From assembly GCA_019155185.1 (NCBI GenBank), contig CM032807.1, positions 14,544,200 through 14,608,199 on the forward strand: 64,000 bases of DNA, written 5' to 3'. The notes beneath the pieces are model-generated. The model searched no databases and was not told the DNA's origin. It saw only the letters and a list, made by a program, of their open reading frames with translations. This stretch comes from Beaufortia kweichowensis (lineage: Eukaryota > Chordata > Actinopteri > Cypriniformes > Gastromyzontidae). A program made the position numbers and the translations under genes. Below are positions 23,301 through 38,040 of this stretch, piece by piece (within the stretch, counting starts at the first letter, position 1; each line of letters starts with the position of its first letter).

Positions 23301-26300
23301 CGCTTCAGGTTTCCTTCTTCTACAAGGCCGGTAGCAAAGTGTGCATATGATGGTCACATCAAGGAAGTCTTTTTGCCTTTTATGGTGGCGAGTTTTCACG
23401 GTTCATTTGGAAACCTGAGGACATTTAAGTTCCCATGTAAGATTGTAAAATGCTCATTTGCTCTTATGCACCCAAGGACTATCAGTATTCCCTAAATAAA
23501 ATTTCAGCATTTTTATGTATATAGATATAAACATTATGATGTTACATTTTCATTTTAGATATTCCAAAAAAAATTAATTGGCAAAAATGTATCGTTATGT
23601 GAAGCGTGCAGTGACTAATGCTGTGCACTTGCAATTTCAATATTCATAATCGACTGTCAGTGAAATTTACAATAAGTTTATTATTAATACTATTTTTAGG
23701 TCTGTTTTGTCATTTTGTCTTTTAATTGGGATTGTAGTCAAATAACAAAACACAATGTGAATACAGCACATAACATGCTGATAAATTGCAAATCAGGGGG
23801 AGATGGATTTGAGCCAGTGGATTTGATGTGATTTTTTAATAAATCTATAGGTCATTTATAGGTATTTGCCATAAATGTAACCTGATAATTATTTGTAGAA
23901 AATGCTACAAGGTTAGATGGAACTTTGATGATAAAACACGAGATGTTGATATGCACATCATATCAACAGTGATGATAGCGACTGCTATCCAAGCATTTGC
24001 TTTCACATGATATTGATGTGGTTTCTCCGTCTTTGAGATACAGCATAATTCCTTATTGACAGAAGTTCATAAAGCTGTTATTTACAGCACCCGCGTGGTT
24101 GTTAGTCTAACGTTTAGGCGCCTGCTTTGATTTATTCATGACCCAATCAACAGATCTCGCACCTTACTTCTGCATGTCTGCTTGTGTAATGACATTTACT
24201 CTGAATGTTTCCCAGCTTTCGCTCACCATGGTGACATTTTTACCACAGCTAAAAATGGATTGTCACGACATGCGCAACCTATGCATTTCATGCTGTTTTA
24301 TGCCCAAGTATGTGCACTTGATCGTGATTACTGTGTGAAGATAAATCAAACACCAGCGCCTACATTTTTATGTATTTGGATTTGAATGCACTGTATTGAT
24401 TTAACATATTCAAACTTCTCTTTTTGGTTTATGAAGTGTTAAAGATTGACATTAAACTTGAAAACTTTCTACAGTGCCACTCCAGACTATAAATCTTTAA
24501 ATATCTTTAAAAAATCATTATCACACAATTGCCTTTTTTTATCATAACCGTTTTCTTTGCAGATTCATACTTTAAAATTGGTTGATTTTAACCTTAAGTA
24601 CACAATTAAATACAAACTCAGTGATTATGTTCTTTTAACAGTAATGCAATGCTGATGAAATACATATTTTCATTTATGTACAATGCAGTAAATACAGAAA
24701 GCGGCTCTTATGTCTGATTACAAATATTATTGCTTATGTTGTGTTACATTTTGTTCATTCGTTGAATATTTTTACTTTCACATGCTACATTTCTCAGGCT
24801 TTGCAAGTGTTTTATACTTAAGAGTAATTCATTATTAAAATAATAATACAGTTAAAATGAATGTCAGTTGGTAAAAAGTAACACTGTTTTTGTATGTCGA
24901 ACAACTATCACAGACACTTTATGTTACTGCAATGTTACATTTTTCCAGTGGCTGAAAGTAACATGCATAAAACATGAGGCTTGTATGACATGCACATATA
25001 CATTACAGATACAATACATTACCGAGTAGATTCACTTTCATGTCTTTGCTTTCATGTTTCCCTGTTTTTCAGCAGAGCGGTCCTGAGGCTTGTTATGCAT
25101 TTGAGATGTTGCATTACTGCTCTCAATGGGCAGTGTGTGTATTTTTATTGAAGTCGCCCGTCTTTTGTTATATGAAATTGTCGCCTGGATCAACAGACAG
25201 CGGCCTTGATTGAGAAAATTGCACAGGTCTAATGAGTGGTTTCGAAGTGGCTGAGAATTTGTTTTCAAAAATCTCAATTAATTTTTTGGGAAACCAGTAA
25301 GATTATAGCCATGCAGGCAAATTGCATTCGGCACAAATCAACTCGCTGTAGACTAAACCATTTTTTTCAGTTTTTCACTCCAAAATCTATTGAAAAAGGT
25401 TTGGGGCTCATCTTATTTGCAATCAAAATGTTTAAAGTTAGCAAGTCTTTTGTGAATCATAATATAACGTAATACAAAAATATGTTGTCCGTTTCTTAGT
25501 ATTATCTTCAGATTTAGATTTAGATTTAAACTTACAACCTGTGTGTAGTATATTTCCTTTTGTGTGCAATTTATTGAATGAATTAATAGTAGTTGAATGT
25601 GTGATTGAATGCTGAAATGCTCTCTGGATATATGGATAGATGCAGGTTTTGTCTTGAAATGCCAAAATGGTGCAAGTGTTTAACGAATTCAGTCTGGGAT
25701 ACATTAAATCATGTGCCATATATCTGAAACCAGCAGGTCTGCTAAAACATTTGTCGTGCCGTGTTATTTTCGGGCTGAATGCATATTGTGGTTGGATTTG
25801 CTCTTTTAGACACAAGAAAAAGCAAATGACTTTGACTTGAGCGTGAACTTCTGCAGTAATGGTTGCTCTTGTGCAGCGGTGAAGCAGGTTTAAATTGTGG
25901 GAACTTTAATAGTGCGGTCACGGCAGAGAACAGGCGGCCACACACCGTTATTTTCGCCAAAGCCCGCAGGCAGGTGTGTGTGATGGAGGTCTTATTATGA
26001 GCAGGGGGCACAGCGAACAACTACCTGTCCATTTCTCAATACAATAATGATTAGGGAGGACATGACCTCGAGTATAAAACCATGCGGTTATTGATTTTCT
26101 TTTCTTTTTTTGTAGATGACAGAACTAGTCTGCCATGTGACATGCTGTTAAAAAAGACTAGAAAACATTAATATAATATATACGTGGAGAGACGACCATG
26201 TAAGCGAAAATTAATATTCTGCGCGTCGGTCTGGCGTGTTTAATAAGGTCTTGTGTTTTTCGCCGTAGTCGCTGACATAGATGATTGCGTGGGTGGCAAT

Positions 26301-27008
26301 GCAGTTTCTCTCATAATTACTTTTCGCCGTATCGCGCTTGTCCATTGTCAACTTCAATAAAACACTTTGAGCGCTTTGAGTTCTTGGTGTGTTTGGGTAG
26401 ATGCGCATGTGTGAGAAAACAGAAGATGATGTTACTGTCATACACTTTGAGATGCTAGGTTTCTCTAAGACATCTGAGGGAGCGTCCATGCAGTCGAGTG
26501 ATCATGTGATGGGCACATTGAGGTGGCTGAGCATCACACACGTGATCATGCATGAAGAAGACATGGCTAGAAGCACCATAGTGCTCATGTCACCTCCCAC
26601 TGTGCTTGTGTTTTCTTGATGTACTGTATTCTTTTGAAAAAGTTCCCTGGGGAATCACAGTGTATACATCACAGTGTATCACAGTGGTCACTGAAATCTG
26701 TTTTTTTGATACAAACTAAACATACACATTGATTTACACACGTAAGGTAGATTAAGCTGTCATTTTTAACATTAAAATACTTCCTCTCAGTAAAAAAGTG
26801 GCTATATTAATTAGTTTGTTCTCAATGCCTTCTTTTCCATGGACCTTATTTATTGAACTCGCACATGAATGAATCTGATACTAAATTCCATAGATTTAAT
26901 CCTCTGTCGAAAGTAAATAATATATATATAATTATATAGGCAGAAACGGTTGTTTTTATATTTATATTGTGCTTGTTGACTGTCACCGGAACATTTAATA
27001 TTTCACTA

Positions 27009-27041
27009 TTCACTTTAATATTTCATAGCTGAATTCTGAAT
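27009..27041. repeat. Dispersed repeat fragment shared with 17,891
   Basis: TTCACTTTAATATTTCATAG followed by CTGAATTCTGAAT closely matches 17,891-17,922. It lies immediately before the foldback element at 27,066. Confidence 0.6.
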
Positions 27042-27065
27042 ACTTTTCATATCTCTGTTCAATAT

Positions 27066-27285
27066 GTTCAAAACCTGTATAAAACTCTTTCTTCTTTGGA
27101 ACACAAAAGAAGATATTTTGAGAAATGTCTTAGTGGTTTTGTGCCAATACAGTGGAAGTTGATGAGCATCAACGTTGTTTGCTTACAAACGTCCATCAAA
27201 ATATCTTCTTTTGTGTTCTGAAAAAGAAAGAAAGTCATACAGGTTTGGAATGATGTTGGGGTGAGTAAATGATCAAATAATTAAG
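27066..27285. mobile_element. Foldback inverted-repeat element, copy 2
   Basis: Perfect 22-bp inverted arms at 27,100-27,121 and 27,196-27,217 (cores ACACAAAAGAAGATATTTTG and CAAAATATCTTCTTTTGTGT). They are flanked outward by matching AAAACCTGTATAAAACTC and GTCATACAGGTTTGGAATGA. Ends carry the TCATTTACTCACC-type motif read in reverse (GGGTGAGTAAATGAT). It belongs to the same family as copies at 6,235, 41,236, 58,777 and 60,305. Confidence 0.8.
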
Positions 27286-30224
27286 TAACATTTTGCATAT
27301 GTAAGGACATTTTTTAAATCATTCATTGCACAACAAAATTGGCATATATTCATATTTAATATGGTTTAATATTCTTTACATGTCTTTATAAATGAGGCTG
27401 TCCTTATATCCTCCTTTGTTCATTAAGGTCTTGTGTTGTGCACAAAGCAGCAGTACAGATAAATGTGAATCTCAAGACGTTAGCTGCGCACACACCAACT
27501 TTAATTGAAGACATTGACTGATTGGGGAGTTTATAGTACTTTAATTTGCTAGCTTGCTTAAACAGATTTATCATAATGAAGTAATGTGATGGGCTCCCAG
27601 TGGCACATCAGTGAAAGTGCCACAAAACTCTTAAAGATGGCGAGAAGAAAGCGAGACACGCTAAAAATAAAGAAGTAGGACACAATCTTTCTAAGCTTTG
27701 GGAAATTAAGCTTAGCTCTGTTTGCAGTCTGGTATGGCAAAAAAAACCTAGTAGATATATATGCATACATTTATTCAGAGCTAAATACAAGTTTACAAGC
27801 GCTCCCAGACAATGAGATGAACCCTTTAGTTTATACAATATTGCATAAAGTTAATGCTGTGAGTTTAGCTGTTTGCTGTGGATGCAGTTCACACAGACTC
27901 AATCCAATCAGGCCACTGCTAGTCAGTCGTCTTCTCATGTGCCATTTTTCAAAGTGAACCTGTCTCCTCGTACAATGACAGACAATTTAACAGACAAATG
28001 ATACCTTATTCAGTCTGAGCTCTGCCCTGAGGCCCAGTGAAAAATACACACATCTGAAGACACATTTAAAGGGAAATCAGGTTCCTTATCTCAAGTCAAA
28101 TCTGAGGTGTGCATCTAAAATGAAATAGAAACTGGAAAAAATATGATCCAATCAGTGTTACTCTAGTAGCACATTATCTCTCTTCAAGTCATTTTCAAGT
28201 AACAGTTATTCTTTAGGATTAAAGGAAATGTTTAGCTTGAAAGGAGAATTGTTGTTTCTTAAACCTGCATGACTTTTCTCCTTTGCATTTGTGTATATTA
28301 CAATATGGCACACATAATGTGACATAACCGATGGGTTCGTGTATCACATTCAGTTCTGACATAAAAGTGCTCATGTACAAATGAAATTTGAGAGCTACTG
28401 TATAGCAGAAGAATGAATGATGACTTAAATATCAGTATGTTATTCACAAAAGACCCTTTCACATCAATGATGATATCAACTATAACTTAAAGATTGAGTT
28501 TTTAAAATCTTTCTGTATTTAAGATGGTAGACACCACACATATATCAATACAGAGGAACAATTTTGTTAGATCTGAGATTTTTTCAGCTGATCAACAATA
28601 AAACATTGACAAACAAATTTGAAAGGGGTTACATATTTACAATCTGAAACTTAACTTATCATAATTATAATTATCATTTATGGGGTGAATGGGTAACTAA
28701 ATGGCATAATTGGTCTAACCATTAAAATCTCAAACAGGTGATGCGATCAAGCTAATTGTATCAGTACATACTGTAAATATATGTAAATACATGTTCTGTT
28801 TGTTTGTATCAGGTCTTACTCTGCAGTTTTATTGCAAATTCAGCATTAAAAAACACAATCGTGTTTTAATAAATAAAGGGATTTGTTTCCCTATGGTCAG
28901 GGGACGGGTCATAATTACAGTAAAAGTAATCCAACAGCTCCAGATAATTGTGTAGCCTGAAGTTTTTTTCTTTAAACAACACATCTTTCCTCGCCCTCAG
29001 TATCTGTTATAGATTCCATTAAGCGAAACTCTCAAGCTTCGGCTCTTGACTAATTTCTCTCATTAAAATCCCTGTGTTTTGTAGAATTCATGACAGGATG
29101 TAAAATCTTGCTAGACTTTAAATGTTCCCCCCTGCAGCTCAGAAGGGAAAAGCCACTTTGAAGTGCAGGAATGAGGCAGATACCACAATTTCTATTTAAT
29201 TATTTTATTTGTTATCTATCTGTGCTTTGTGGTTTCCTTGCCTTCAGCAATATTAACACGTCAGGTTTTTTCCAACGTCTGTCGCCGTTCATCCGTATTT
29301 GATCTTGCAAAATGAAGTGGGTTTCAACTGGTTTCAATTCATGACATAAACTTTCAGGAGCTTGAACGTCAACCCAACACAAAACCAGAATGTTTTTGTG
29401 CAAAAGTTTTTTATATAAAACATTTAAATGTATTCATTACCATCTACTATACATGCCCAACAATATCATTATAATATAGATAGATTATTAAATTATAAAC
29501 AGAAGATTAACTAGGATATTTGACTGTAGATTTCTAAAAAAATTTTACTACCCAGCCTACAAATTAGTGCAAAACCAAATTGTGGTCAGCACAAACCGTG
29601 TCAATTAAAGCTGTATTAATGTAGTATGGGTTGTTTGAGTTTGTTTGAGTTTTTTAAGGATCAGGGCATATCACACAATCTCTCCATGTGTCTACCCAAT
29701 TCACCTAGCTTCCACATCCCAATGACATATAGATTTATGAGAAAAAAACAATTGGACACATTGCCTTTGACATCAGCAACAAGACTTTTTAAAATCCAGT
29801 TTTTTGCCATCTTAACTTTGTGCATATGCACCAGAATTATGAGCCTGGCTGTCACCGTGTAGCTCAAGGAGCATGGAGCATGTGATCGCAGCCGTCCTTT
29901 TTGTAAGCGTTGGCCTTGTGAAGAGCCTGTAGGACAAAAGCAGAAGTTTGTGCTGGTGGGCATCAGTGTTCCTGGCACAGGTCTCTCTGGGTGACTGCGA
30001 GCCTATTTTCCACATGGCTGGCCGAGGTTACGATCCTGCAGAGCTCTCGCACAAATGAGTGATTTCTCAACTCTGCAGTCAAATTGTAATTGTCATGCAC
30101 ACTGCAAAGCCCTAATATTATCCACATGTCTGCATAACAGACTTATCCGTGGTGTTCAAGACATGGAAAAAGTACTTTATCACTTAAATGGAGAGGAAAC
30201 TGCATTTAAGGCCCATTTACACCA

Positions 30225-30303
30225 AGGATGATAAGGGAAATGATATTGTTGGATTCACATTTTAGGACAATATGATGTTATTGTCCGTTGGTGTGGACAC
30301 TAA
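30225..30303. mobile_element. Short inverted-repeat element (ACACCA...TGGTGT)
   Basis: The left end ACACCAAGGATGATAA mirrors the right end TTATTGTCCGTTGGTGT (reverse complement ACACCAACGGACAATAA). About 80 bp. The same wording (GGACAATAA, TTATTGTCC, GTGTGGAC) recurs at about 62,000-62,220, suggesting a small MITE family. Confidence 0.5.
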
Positions 30304-33300
30304 TATAGTATTTGTTATAGTTCTTGGTGTATACAGTATGTGATTTAACTACAGATGTGTTGTTAAAATAATTTCGTTTTCATTTTCATTGTTTCACTGC
30401 ATGCATGTTTATTTCTTTTGTGTATTTGACCTTAGAATTCATTCAGTCTATTGACTTTTCTCTGAATTTGTTTCTCACTGATTTTACGTGTTATAATTTC
30501 GCTGCTATTATATTTCCAACTTCATTTCCCATGATCCCACATTGTTAACCTTGGAAAACCTCCCATGAAACATTAGCTAGTGTTGCATAGCATTTCTCCT
30601 TGTGTCGAAGTTAATTAGGTAGCCCGAGTCCCTGTGGTGTCGCAACAGAGGATGTGGATGATTTTAGGTTGTAGCTCTTTATCAGAAGGATGCAGCCCCA
30701 TCCTGCAGATTTCCCTCGCTTTATGTGAAAGCCTATCGCTGTTTGCAGGAATGCAACTCGGCGCGTCCGAGTTGAAGAGTTCACAGATAGACTTGGGAAT
30801 TACCTCCACTTGGTTACCAGGATTGACCCAACTGCACAATCAGCTAAATTTAACCCCCTAGCCGGCTTTTCGGTAGCAGATTTATATGGAAAAAAGAGGT
30901 AGGAGTTATCTTTTAGAAGAGATATGGGGTATTTACTGATGTAGTTTGGCTGTGCATGTGGTTTGAAAATGATAAAATCTGCATAAAGTTACAATAAAGT
31001 AGCTAAAGACAGATTTACTTAAAAATTGTTGTGAAATATCAGTCTAAGCATGCTCATTTAGTCCCACATTTGTAACAACAAATTTTTCTCACATATTTTA
31101 GTGTAGTATTAAAAAGCAACTATTATTGTGACCAGACATAAAACCAATGTTTTTCATGGACTTTTCCCTTTTTTTACATTATTGACATTGATTGTTCATT
31201 ATCCTTACAAGTACCGTACAATAATACAGTAGTAATACGGGATAATAACGTTTTTTCATTCAGAATTATTATGCATTTTTGGATTTTAAATCCTTTAATT
31301 AATGATCAGATATCTTTACCGTGAAGAACAACCAACATTCTGATTGAGAAAACTGTTCCGTTTAGAATAGGTTTGCGATAAATAGATCTGAATTGAATTG
31401 ATTACTGTAACTGAATTGAATACTGTAATTCACTTTACAGATTCAATTAAGATTGCAATTTCTGTGACTTCATGACTAAGCGAACCACATTCATCCAAAT
31501 CATTCATGAGAGGGGAATGGAGAATGAACAAGAAGTTTAGTTTCAGGGTGCTCATATGTTGGCAATAGAAACAGGGTGTCCATATTGAAAGTAAAATTGC
31601 GGATGAAATGGAATGGTAAGAGAGGTGCGGTCTAATGAACTTTGAAGAGCCCTATTGTAACGCTGCTCTATTTCCCGTTTTGTCACCGTTCATGAGAAAG
31701 GTCTATGCTTGTGTTTGCTTTCTTTGTTTGTTCTTGTGGACCTTCAATCACTCTTGTAGAACAGAAAACAAACACTCCTTATTTCCCGAAAGGCCATGTG
31801 TTTGAGTGTGCATTGTGCAGAAAATCACCTTCCCTTCCCTTTTACTGACGTCACGTGCATTAGATGTGTGAATGTTCCTCGCGATGCTTTACTTTTATCT
31901 GATGGCTTTGCTCATAAATGACTGACAAAACAAACAGGAACCAACATGCAGGTTTGTGATGAAGATTCCATAGAGCTCAGTAAAGGAAAGAGAGTGTATG
32001 GGACGTAGCGTGTGCTTCAACACGGCTGTATGAAAAGGTCAGGGCGTTCTATCTCTCTAAGCTAACAGGCACCACATGGCTTCTGATAATGGCTGAGGAC
32101 TGTAGTAATACAGTGTGTCCCGGCACCTGTGGACTCAGCATTGCATCTCCATGAGGGATGGCTCCATTTACACCATTTGATTGTAATGGAGGATGCGTGC
32201 ATCACTCGGCCGTAATGGCGCGCTACGCTTTTATTTACGAGACACAGGTCTGCTGCAATTCCTAACAAATGAGGGTGGTGACGATAATGCCATCACTGTC
32301 AGCATTATCGTCCCGACTGCCCATAATTTCTCCTGCCACAATGTGCCTGCGTGAGATCCACATGGGCGACTTTATTGGCATGGCAAGAGCTTTTTCATTT
32401 CATGGACGGGAAATCTTTAATTCGAGTTCCATTTCCTGTCTGGGATATTTATCCCTTCTGTCTGTTTAGACACACTTTGCAGCGTCCGACTCCAGATCGA
32501 TAGCTGATTGGTTGTTTGAGGTACCTTCTTTGCAGGTCTTTTGTAAGTCTTGGTCTATGGTGACTTAACTTCATGGGCCTACCTTGTAAACTTTTAACAA
32601 TGTTTACTTTTAAAGTCATTTAGCGAGTTATGTTTGTTGATTTGTTTTAAATCGACATCCCTATTAAAATAAATCCATATGGGATGGTGATGTAACACTT
32701 TGCCATCTCTTTAGTTGGTCAACAAGTTTTTCATCCTTAATGTTGTTAGCTAGCGGTTGAACTTTTTGCAGAAACAAGCTACCAAAGTGCCTTTCGACTG
32801 TTTGATTATTATTATTTTATTTTTTCTGGGAACGTCGACCATTTATTTTTCATGTTGAGTTATTAAATTACGTAAACAGTGTTACAATATCAACATCTAA
32901 TCAGCTCCTCGCTGTGAGACACCTCTGCAGGAATCAAGACAGATCATCACACAACATTTTTACTTTTTACATCTTTAAAGCTGCTTTGTACTGTATCATC
33001 TTGCACGTTCCTGCTGCTTCTAAATCACCCGTCTGTAGTTTGTAGGGATGGAACAGTATTGACATCCTTGCCAATTGCAATAGATGGCCAATATTTTCAA
33101 TCTTTATTACTGTACATGGTTTGCTAGAACACTCGATTGTGATTAATCGATTATTTCTGTGGTAGATATTTTGCATAATGACTGTTAAACTTTCCAATTA
33201 GCTGTTTTCACAGCAATGTTCTATTCTCTCTATTCTCTCGCTTCTTACAAGTCCTTTTTGCTCAGATCAATGTTTTATGTGCATTTATTTATCTGGATAA

Positions 33301-34141
33301 TTGTATTTGGGATAAAGTACAGTTTGCCAGTCAGTGTGGTAAAATCTTATTTTTGAGATGATGACCCGCTGGCGGCTGACAATACATTATACATACAGTA
33401 CAGTTTTGTGTAAGAAAAATTCATACTCTCTTTACTGTTTGAATAAAGGACGATAATGACAAGTCCTCATAATAATAGAAACAGTACCACGTAATGCTGG
33501 TTAGAAAGTCCTTGAAAACAGGTTGTTGGGGGTTAGGAGAATTATAATTGATTTTAATTATACACAAGAGTTTGTGTGTGTGTGGTTAAAAACTGTGTCA
33601 GATAAATATTCAGTAAGGGAGAGAGCATAGGTAATTTTAACACATTGTTTTTAGTTTTGCTCTTTTTTCCACCGAAAATATTTTTGACATATCAGCAGTA
33701 ACCCTTGCCAATTTCATTAATAACCTAATCAAACTCAGTCAATTAAACTAAAAGTATATAATGGTCAGATTTATATTTTGGCATCTTTGTTGTATAATTG
33801 CAATGGTGGCATGTAATAAATCAGCCAAATGTATTTCTTTACATTATAGTGCTTTTTTATATACATACTATTAGTAGTTGATACAAAACAAATCTTCAAA
33901 CATTATACTTGAACTTCTTTTGGTATTATGATGGACAGGCATTACCGGTGACATCAGACTACATACTGTAACACATAAACAGATCTCGTACAAACAAATT
34001 CTATAATTATTTTTAATAATATAAATTTTTTGGGGGGACATTTTCTCACTTTAACTGTGCAATCCCCTTAAATTTAAATAGATTTTGACTGGCTCTCAAT
34101 GTAGCTGTAAAAACACACTCTAAAAATGATCTGTATTGTAG

Positions 34142-34273
34142 TGTGGACTCCACCTTTCACCTAAATTTAGAGTAATATTTAACATTTTTATAGTTGCCTT
34201 TAAAGTTATCCTATAGGTGAACAGGACTAAATTCAAGGTTTTTTTAATTAATAGGTGGTAGCAAGAGTCCACA
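34142..34273. mobile_element. Small TIR element (TGTGGACTC...GAGTCCACA)
   Basis: Perfect 9-bp terminal inverted repeats at 34,142-34,150 and 34,265-34,273. Looser complementarity inward pairs CACCTTTCACCTA with TAGGTGGTAG. AT-rich non-coding interior, 132 bp. Family unknown. Confidence 0.55.
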
Positions 34274-36875
34274 ATTAAACCTGGTCTAAATCCATCTTAA
34301 ATATTGACCGATAGCAGGAAAGTAAAAAGACTAATTACGGCCAATAAGCATTATGGCACATCAATATATCGAGCAGCTGTTGTGGTTCTCTTGAAGTGTG
34401 GAGTCTCATCGTATCACCGTTGGTTATGGAGTTCCAATCATAAACTTTTTGATCTATTTTAAGCTTCAGCAGAGAGCATTATTTTTGCCAGAATTGCCTC
34501 ATGCTGTTCAGGATGATGGCTGTTAAGTCAGTGAGCAGCAGTCATGTGAGGCTGAATTCTGATTCTCTGCAGGTCTCCGGACCCCTGGCCTTTATCTGGG
34601 CGTGTAGGTGGGAGGAGAGTGACCTCGCTCAATACGATATTGATTTCCTCGTTTGGCTTCATAGCTGGAGTCTAACAACGGAGCACAATGGCTCAAGGCT
34701 TCATCTTAATACACAGCCAAGAGACAGAAAAAGAAATAAAACTTTGAATCCTGTCAGAGCCCTTGTGGTGGTTATGCCCTGCCGTAAGCCCTTGTTTGCA
34801 TTACAAGTTGCTCGACCTGTACCCATCCCAGTCACGGGTAGCACCTGGTGTACATTGCTGTCAAAGCTTTGACTGTAAATGTTAAGGGCATCCCTAGATG
34901 AAGTATAATACAATTAGATGAGAAACATGAGTGTTATATACTAAAATGAGATAAATCAGTATCGGTATGTCACTAATATTTTGTCTATTGCATTAATGGG
35001 GTGAATGGTTGTTTAAATCTTCTGCCACCTGAAAGATTGCTAGATTGTAAGACGCTAACCCCAAGTTACTGAAAAAAGGCTGAATCTCCAATAACAGTAC
35101 TGGAAGTCACTAAAAATAACAGCGTCTGATAAATAACTACCTGAAGTCTGCAAATCACCCTGTCTTTGTATTTATCTAAACATTTCATGGGTCAAATAGA
35201 GAAACTTCACTGCACCTGCCACCAGCTGCTGGAAATGATAAAGACAGATGCCAAAGTCCAGAACGTTCGGTACAATTCAGTACAAAGTGCTCTGTGAAAC
35301 GCTGTCTTTAAAAAGTGTTGAAGCATAATAACACCTTTCAGAGACCCAAGTCGTCTGTGAACGCTGAAGAGTAAACCACCTGCGGTGAAGTACATACTTT
35401 ATACAGTATATACTGAGCTAATGCCATGGCACACAAGAGTTCGTGTTGACTTTTCTCGTCAAGCATTTGATTTTTCCAGTGATTTTTCTCAGAACATGGT
35501 ATCGTCACATTAGCTTTAAAGTTAAGGAAGAGAACTTTCTGAGACTTATGGTTTTGATTTACACTGACTAGACGAACAGACAACTTTTAATTCTCCTAAA
35601 AAGTTTAAAAGTAATTCTGGTTGTGGAGGTTTTTTATAGATGTCAGTTTTGCCCATCTAGGCCACTTTATTTAATTCAGAAGAAAAGTTTGTCTTTATTC
35701 AAGTGCGTCTACAGGATGTGAGCTTTTTCGCTTGCGTTTATCATCGCTCTGATCTCTTGATGGCGATGTTGTGTGGTCTGAGCTGGCCTTCCTCTGGCAA
35801 AATAAAGCAGGTGTCATTTTAAAAGCTCAACTCTGTCGTAAGCTCATAAAATGTGAAAGGCTCTTTCGTCGAGCTCTGGATGGGCATCATCAGGGAACGC
35901 ACTCAGACTTGCAGGTCTCTTCACTTCGTCTTACAAACTCCGCTAAATTATTGAGCACCACACATGCTGCACCTTCATGCAGACAGCTAAGATGATGATG
36001 TCGGTGGATGTATTGTTAATACTGTATCCTGCAATGACCCTTCATCCATACAATAACCTGCATTATAGACAACAATGTACATTTTGTATGTTTTGTTTCT
36101 ATATCTCATAGGTCCTTTGTAATGCATTATTTTTAGAGATGAGGCTTTAAAGGCATCAGGTATGTAAAGGAAGCCACCTGAAAGGAAAGAGGGCGGGTGA
36201 GGGTTTTTATTTTTTTGCGAGCAGACCGCAGAGATTTGTTTAATATTTGCATTAGCCAGTTCTAGTTGTCACCCTTTTTTCAAAAAGAGAGGCTGAAAGC
36301 ATCGCCCACGTAGGTCGATAAAAGCCCGTAATTACTCTTCTTTCCATATGCATGAGGCATCTGCATGCAAAATGTCAGCGATGTTCAGCCCCCCGCACCA
36401 CCGTCCCTCCAACCACCTACTGCACTAAACTGAGACAAAGCAGGTGAGAAATGCTGCGGTCAAATGTACAATAGGTGAGAAACCTTCTTATAGCCAATGG
36501 ATCACCTTTACTATTCACTTCAGAAGGGTAAAGAATTAGTAACCGGAGAATTATTCATTCAGCATGCCGCACGTTCTTCAGGGAATGTGACCTGCACTCG
36601 AATGATAGCTCATTACTCTCAAACAATTTAAGAGGGTTAAGAAGAATATTTTTCTTTGAAGCAAAATGAAAAAAAAAACACGTTTTTGTTAATGCACTCA
36701 TAATGAGCCGAAGGAGTAATGATTTTGATTCACACTGCACTAACCAGACCCCGAGATACATTATCTAAAACTATTCCTGTTGCTTTGTGTCACTTGTAAA
36801 ATCTGGTTGAGGTAATCAAAAGCAGCCTGCGAATCACAGAGAGAGCAGAGTGTGCCTTTTCAATTTGCACTTCTT

Positions 36876-36892
36876 CCATGCCAACGGCATGG
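36876..36892. repeat. Perfect 7-bp palindrome with 3-nt spacer
   Basis: CCATGCC-AAC-GGCATGG. Too short to assign a function; it could be a dimeric transcription-factor site. Confidence 0.4.
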
Positions 36893-37924
36893 CATAATAC
36901 AGCATGAGAATTAGGTTTCAGCTGCCTCCATCTATTCAGATGCCCAGTCCCTCCCTATAGCACACCAGAGCCTGGTGCTCCACTGAGAGACTCGAATAAT
37001 GATGTAACTCACTACGTTACTACATAAACATCCCTCAAATACAGTCTTTGTTTACCCCAGGGTTGGGGGCTCATTACATGAATACTGAAACCCACTACAG
37101 TTTTATGTGATGAGATAAAACACTTCATTTAATATGCTGGTACGTTTGTGGTATTTTTAAGTATTTTCAGACAGGCAAAGAAAAGTATGAAGGAGGTGTC
37201 TATCCGCTGTTTAATATGAGGTGTGCTTAAAGTGTAGATAGATATTTAATTATAATGGGTTTTGTTTTATATTTGAAACACTGCTAGGTGGAAACACTTT
37301 TATTTGTCTTTTATTATCCAATAGTGTTACTGGTTTCCGGTTTAAAACTAGCAGGTCGGCGCATAGTTACATACATAGATGTGGTGATGACATGGATGTG
37401 GAATGCATTACAGAGAAATTAAGCCACTGTCTGTCAAATTTCAAACAAGAAGGGTCAATCCACAAATTTTTTTGTCCTTATGTCTTCTCAGTATGTAATT
37501 GTAGTATTTGCTCCTATGGCATCTCTAACACCTTAAAAGAAGGTTTCAAATAATACAGCTGACACTCTTCAAACCAAAATCAGTTTCAGCCTGAGCAAAA
37601 ACTAAGAGCTAACATTGGGCAATTTAAAGTCTAAAGGGAAGTCATTTTCCTACAGTAAAATGCCAGTCAGACTTGACCCGAGTCCAAACTTATGTGCGGC
37701 AGAGAAGCAAATGTGGGTAATTACCATGTCCAAGCTGTTCCTGATGTTTCTAACTGCCGCATACTGAGGCTGAACTTACTCTGATTTTTGCAATGCTGTA
37801 AAATCCTGAAAAATCGGTACAGTACATTATGAATATTCAATGGTCATATATTCCAGCCTTAGTGTATAGTATTTTACAAGTGTCTTACAAGTTGTTTGAG
37901 AGCTGAGGATAATATACTAATGCC

Positions 37925-38040
37925 CACACTGTAAAAAAATTCTTGGTAGCTCCAGTCAACTGATTTTACATTATTTTAACTCAATAAAAATAAGTTATGT
38001 GTTGAAATGACTTGAGATTAGTACTATTTTTCTACAGTGC
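37925..38040. mobile_element. MITE (CACACTGTAAAAAAA...TTTTTCTACAGTG)
   Basis: Terminal inverted repeats CACTGTAAAAAAA and (reverse complement of the right end) CACTGTAGAAAAA. The AT-rich interior contains CAACTGATTTTACATT and GTTGAAATGACTTGAG. About 116 bp. The pattern matches an abundant fish MITE I recognise by its CACTGTAAAAA ends. Confidence 0.7.

Larger units (their letters stand above)
20314..33000 (+). other. nrxn3: Middle of the long alpha intron
   Basis: No supported gene. 20,740-21,340 is relatively GC-rich with overlapping open frames on both strands but no recognised protein. AT-rich unique-looking sequence dominates elsewhere. Repeats seen are a shared fragment near 27,009, a foldback element at 27,066-27,285, and a small inverted element at 30,225-30,303. 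No tRNA, rRNA or snRNA signature was noticed. Confidence 0.7.
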
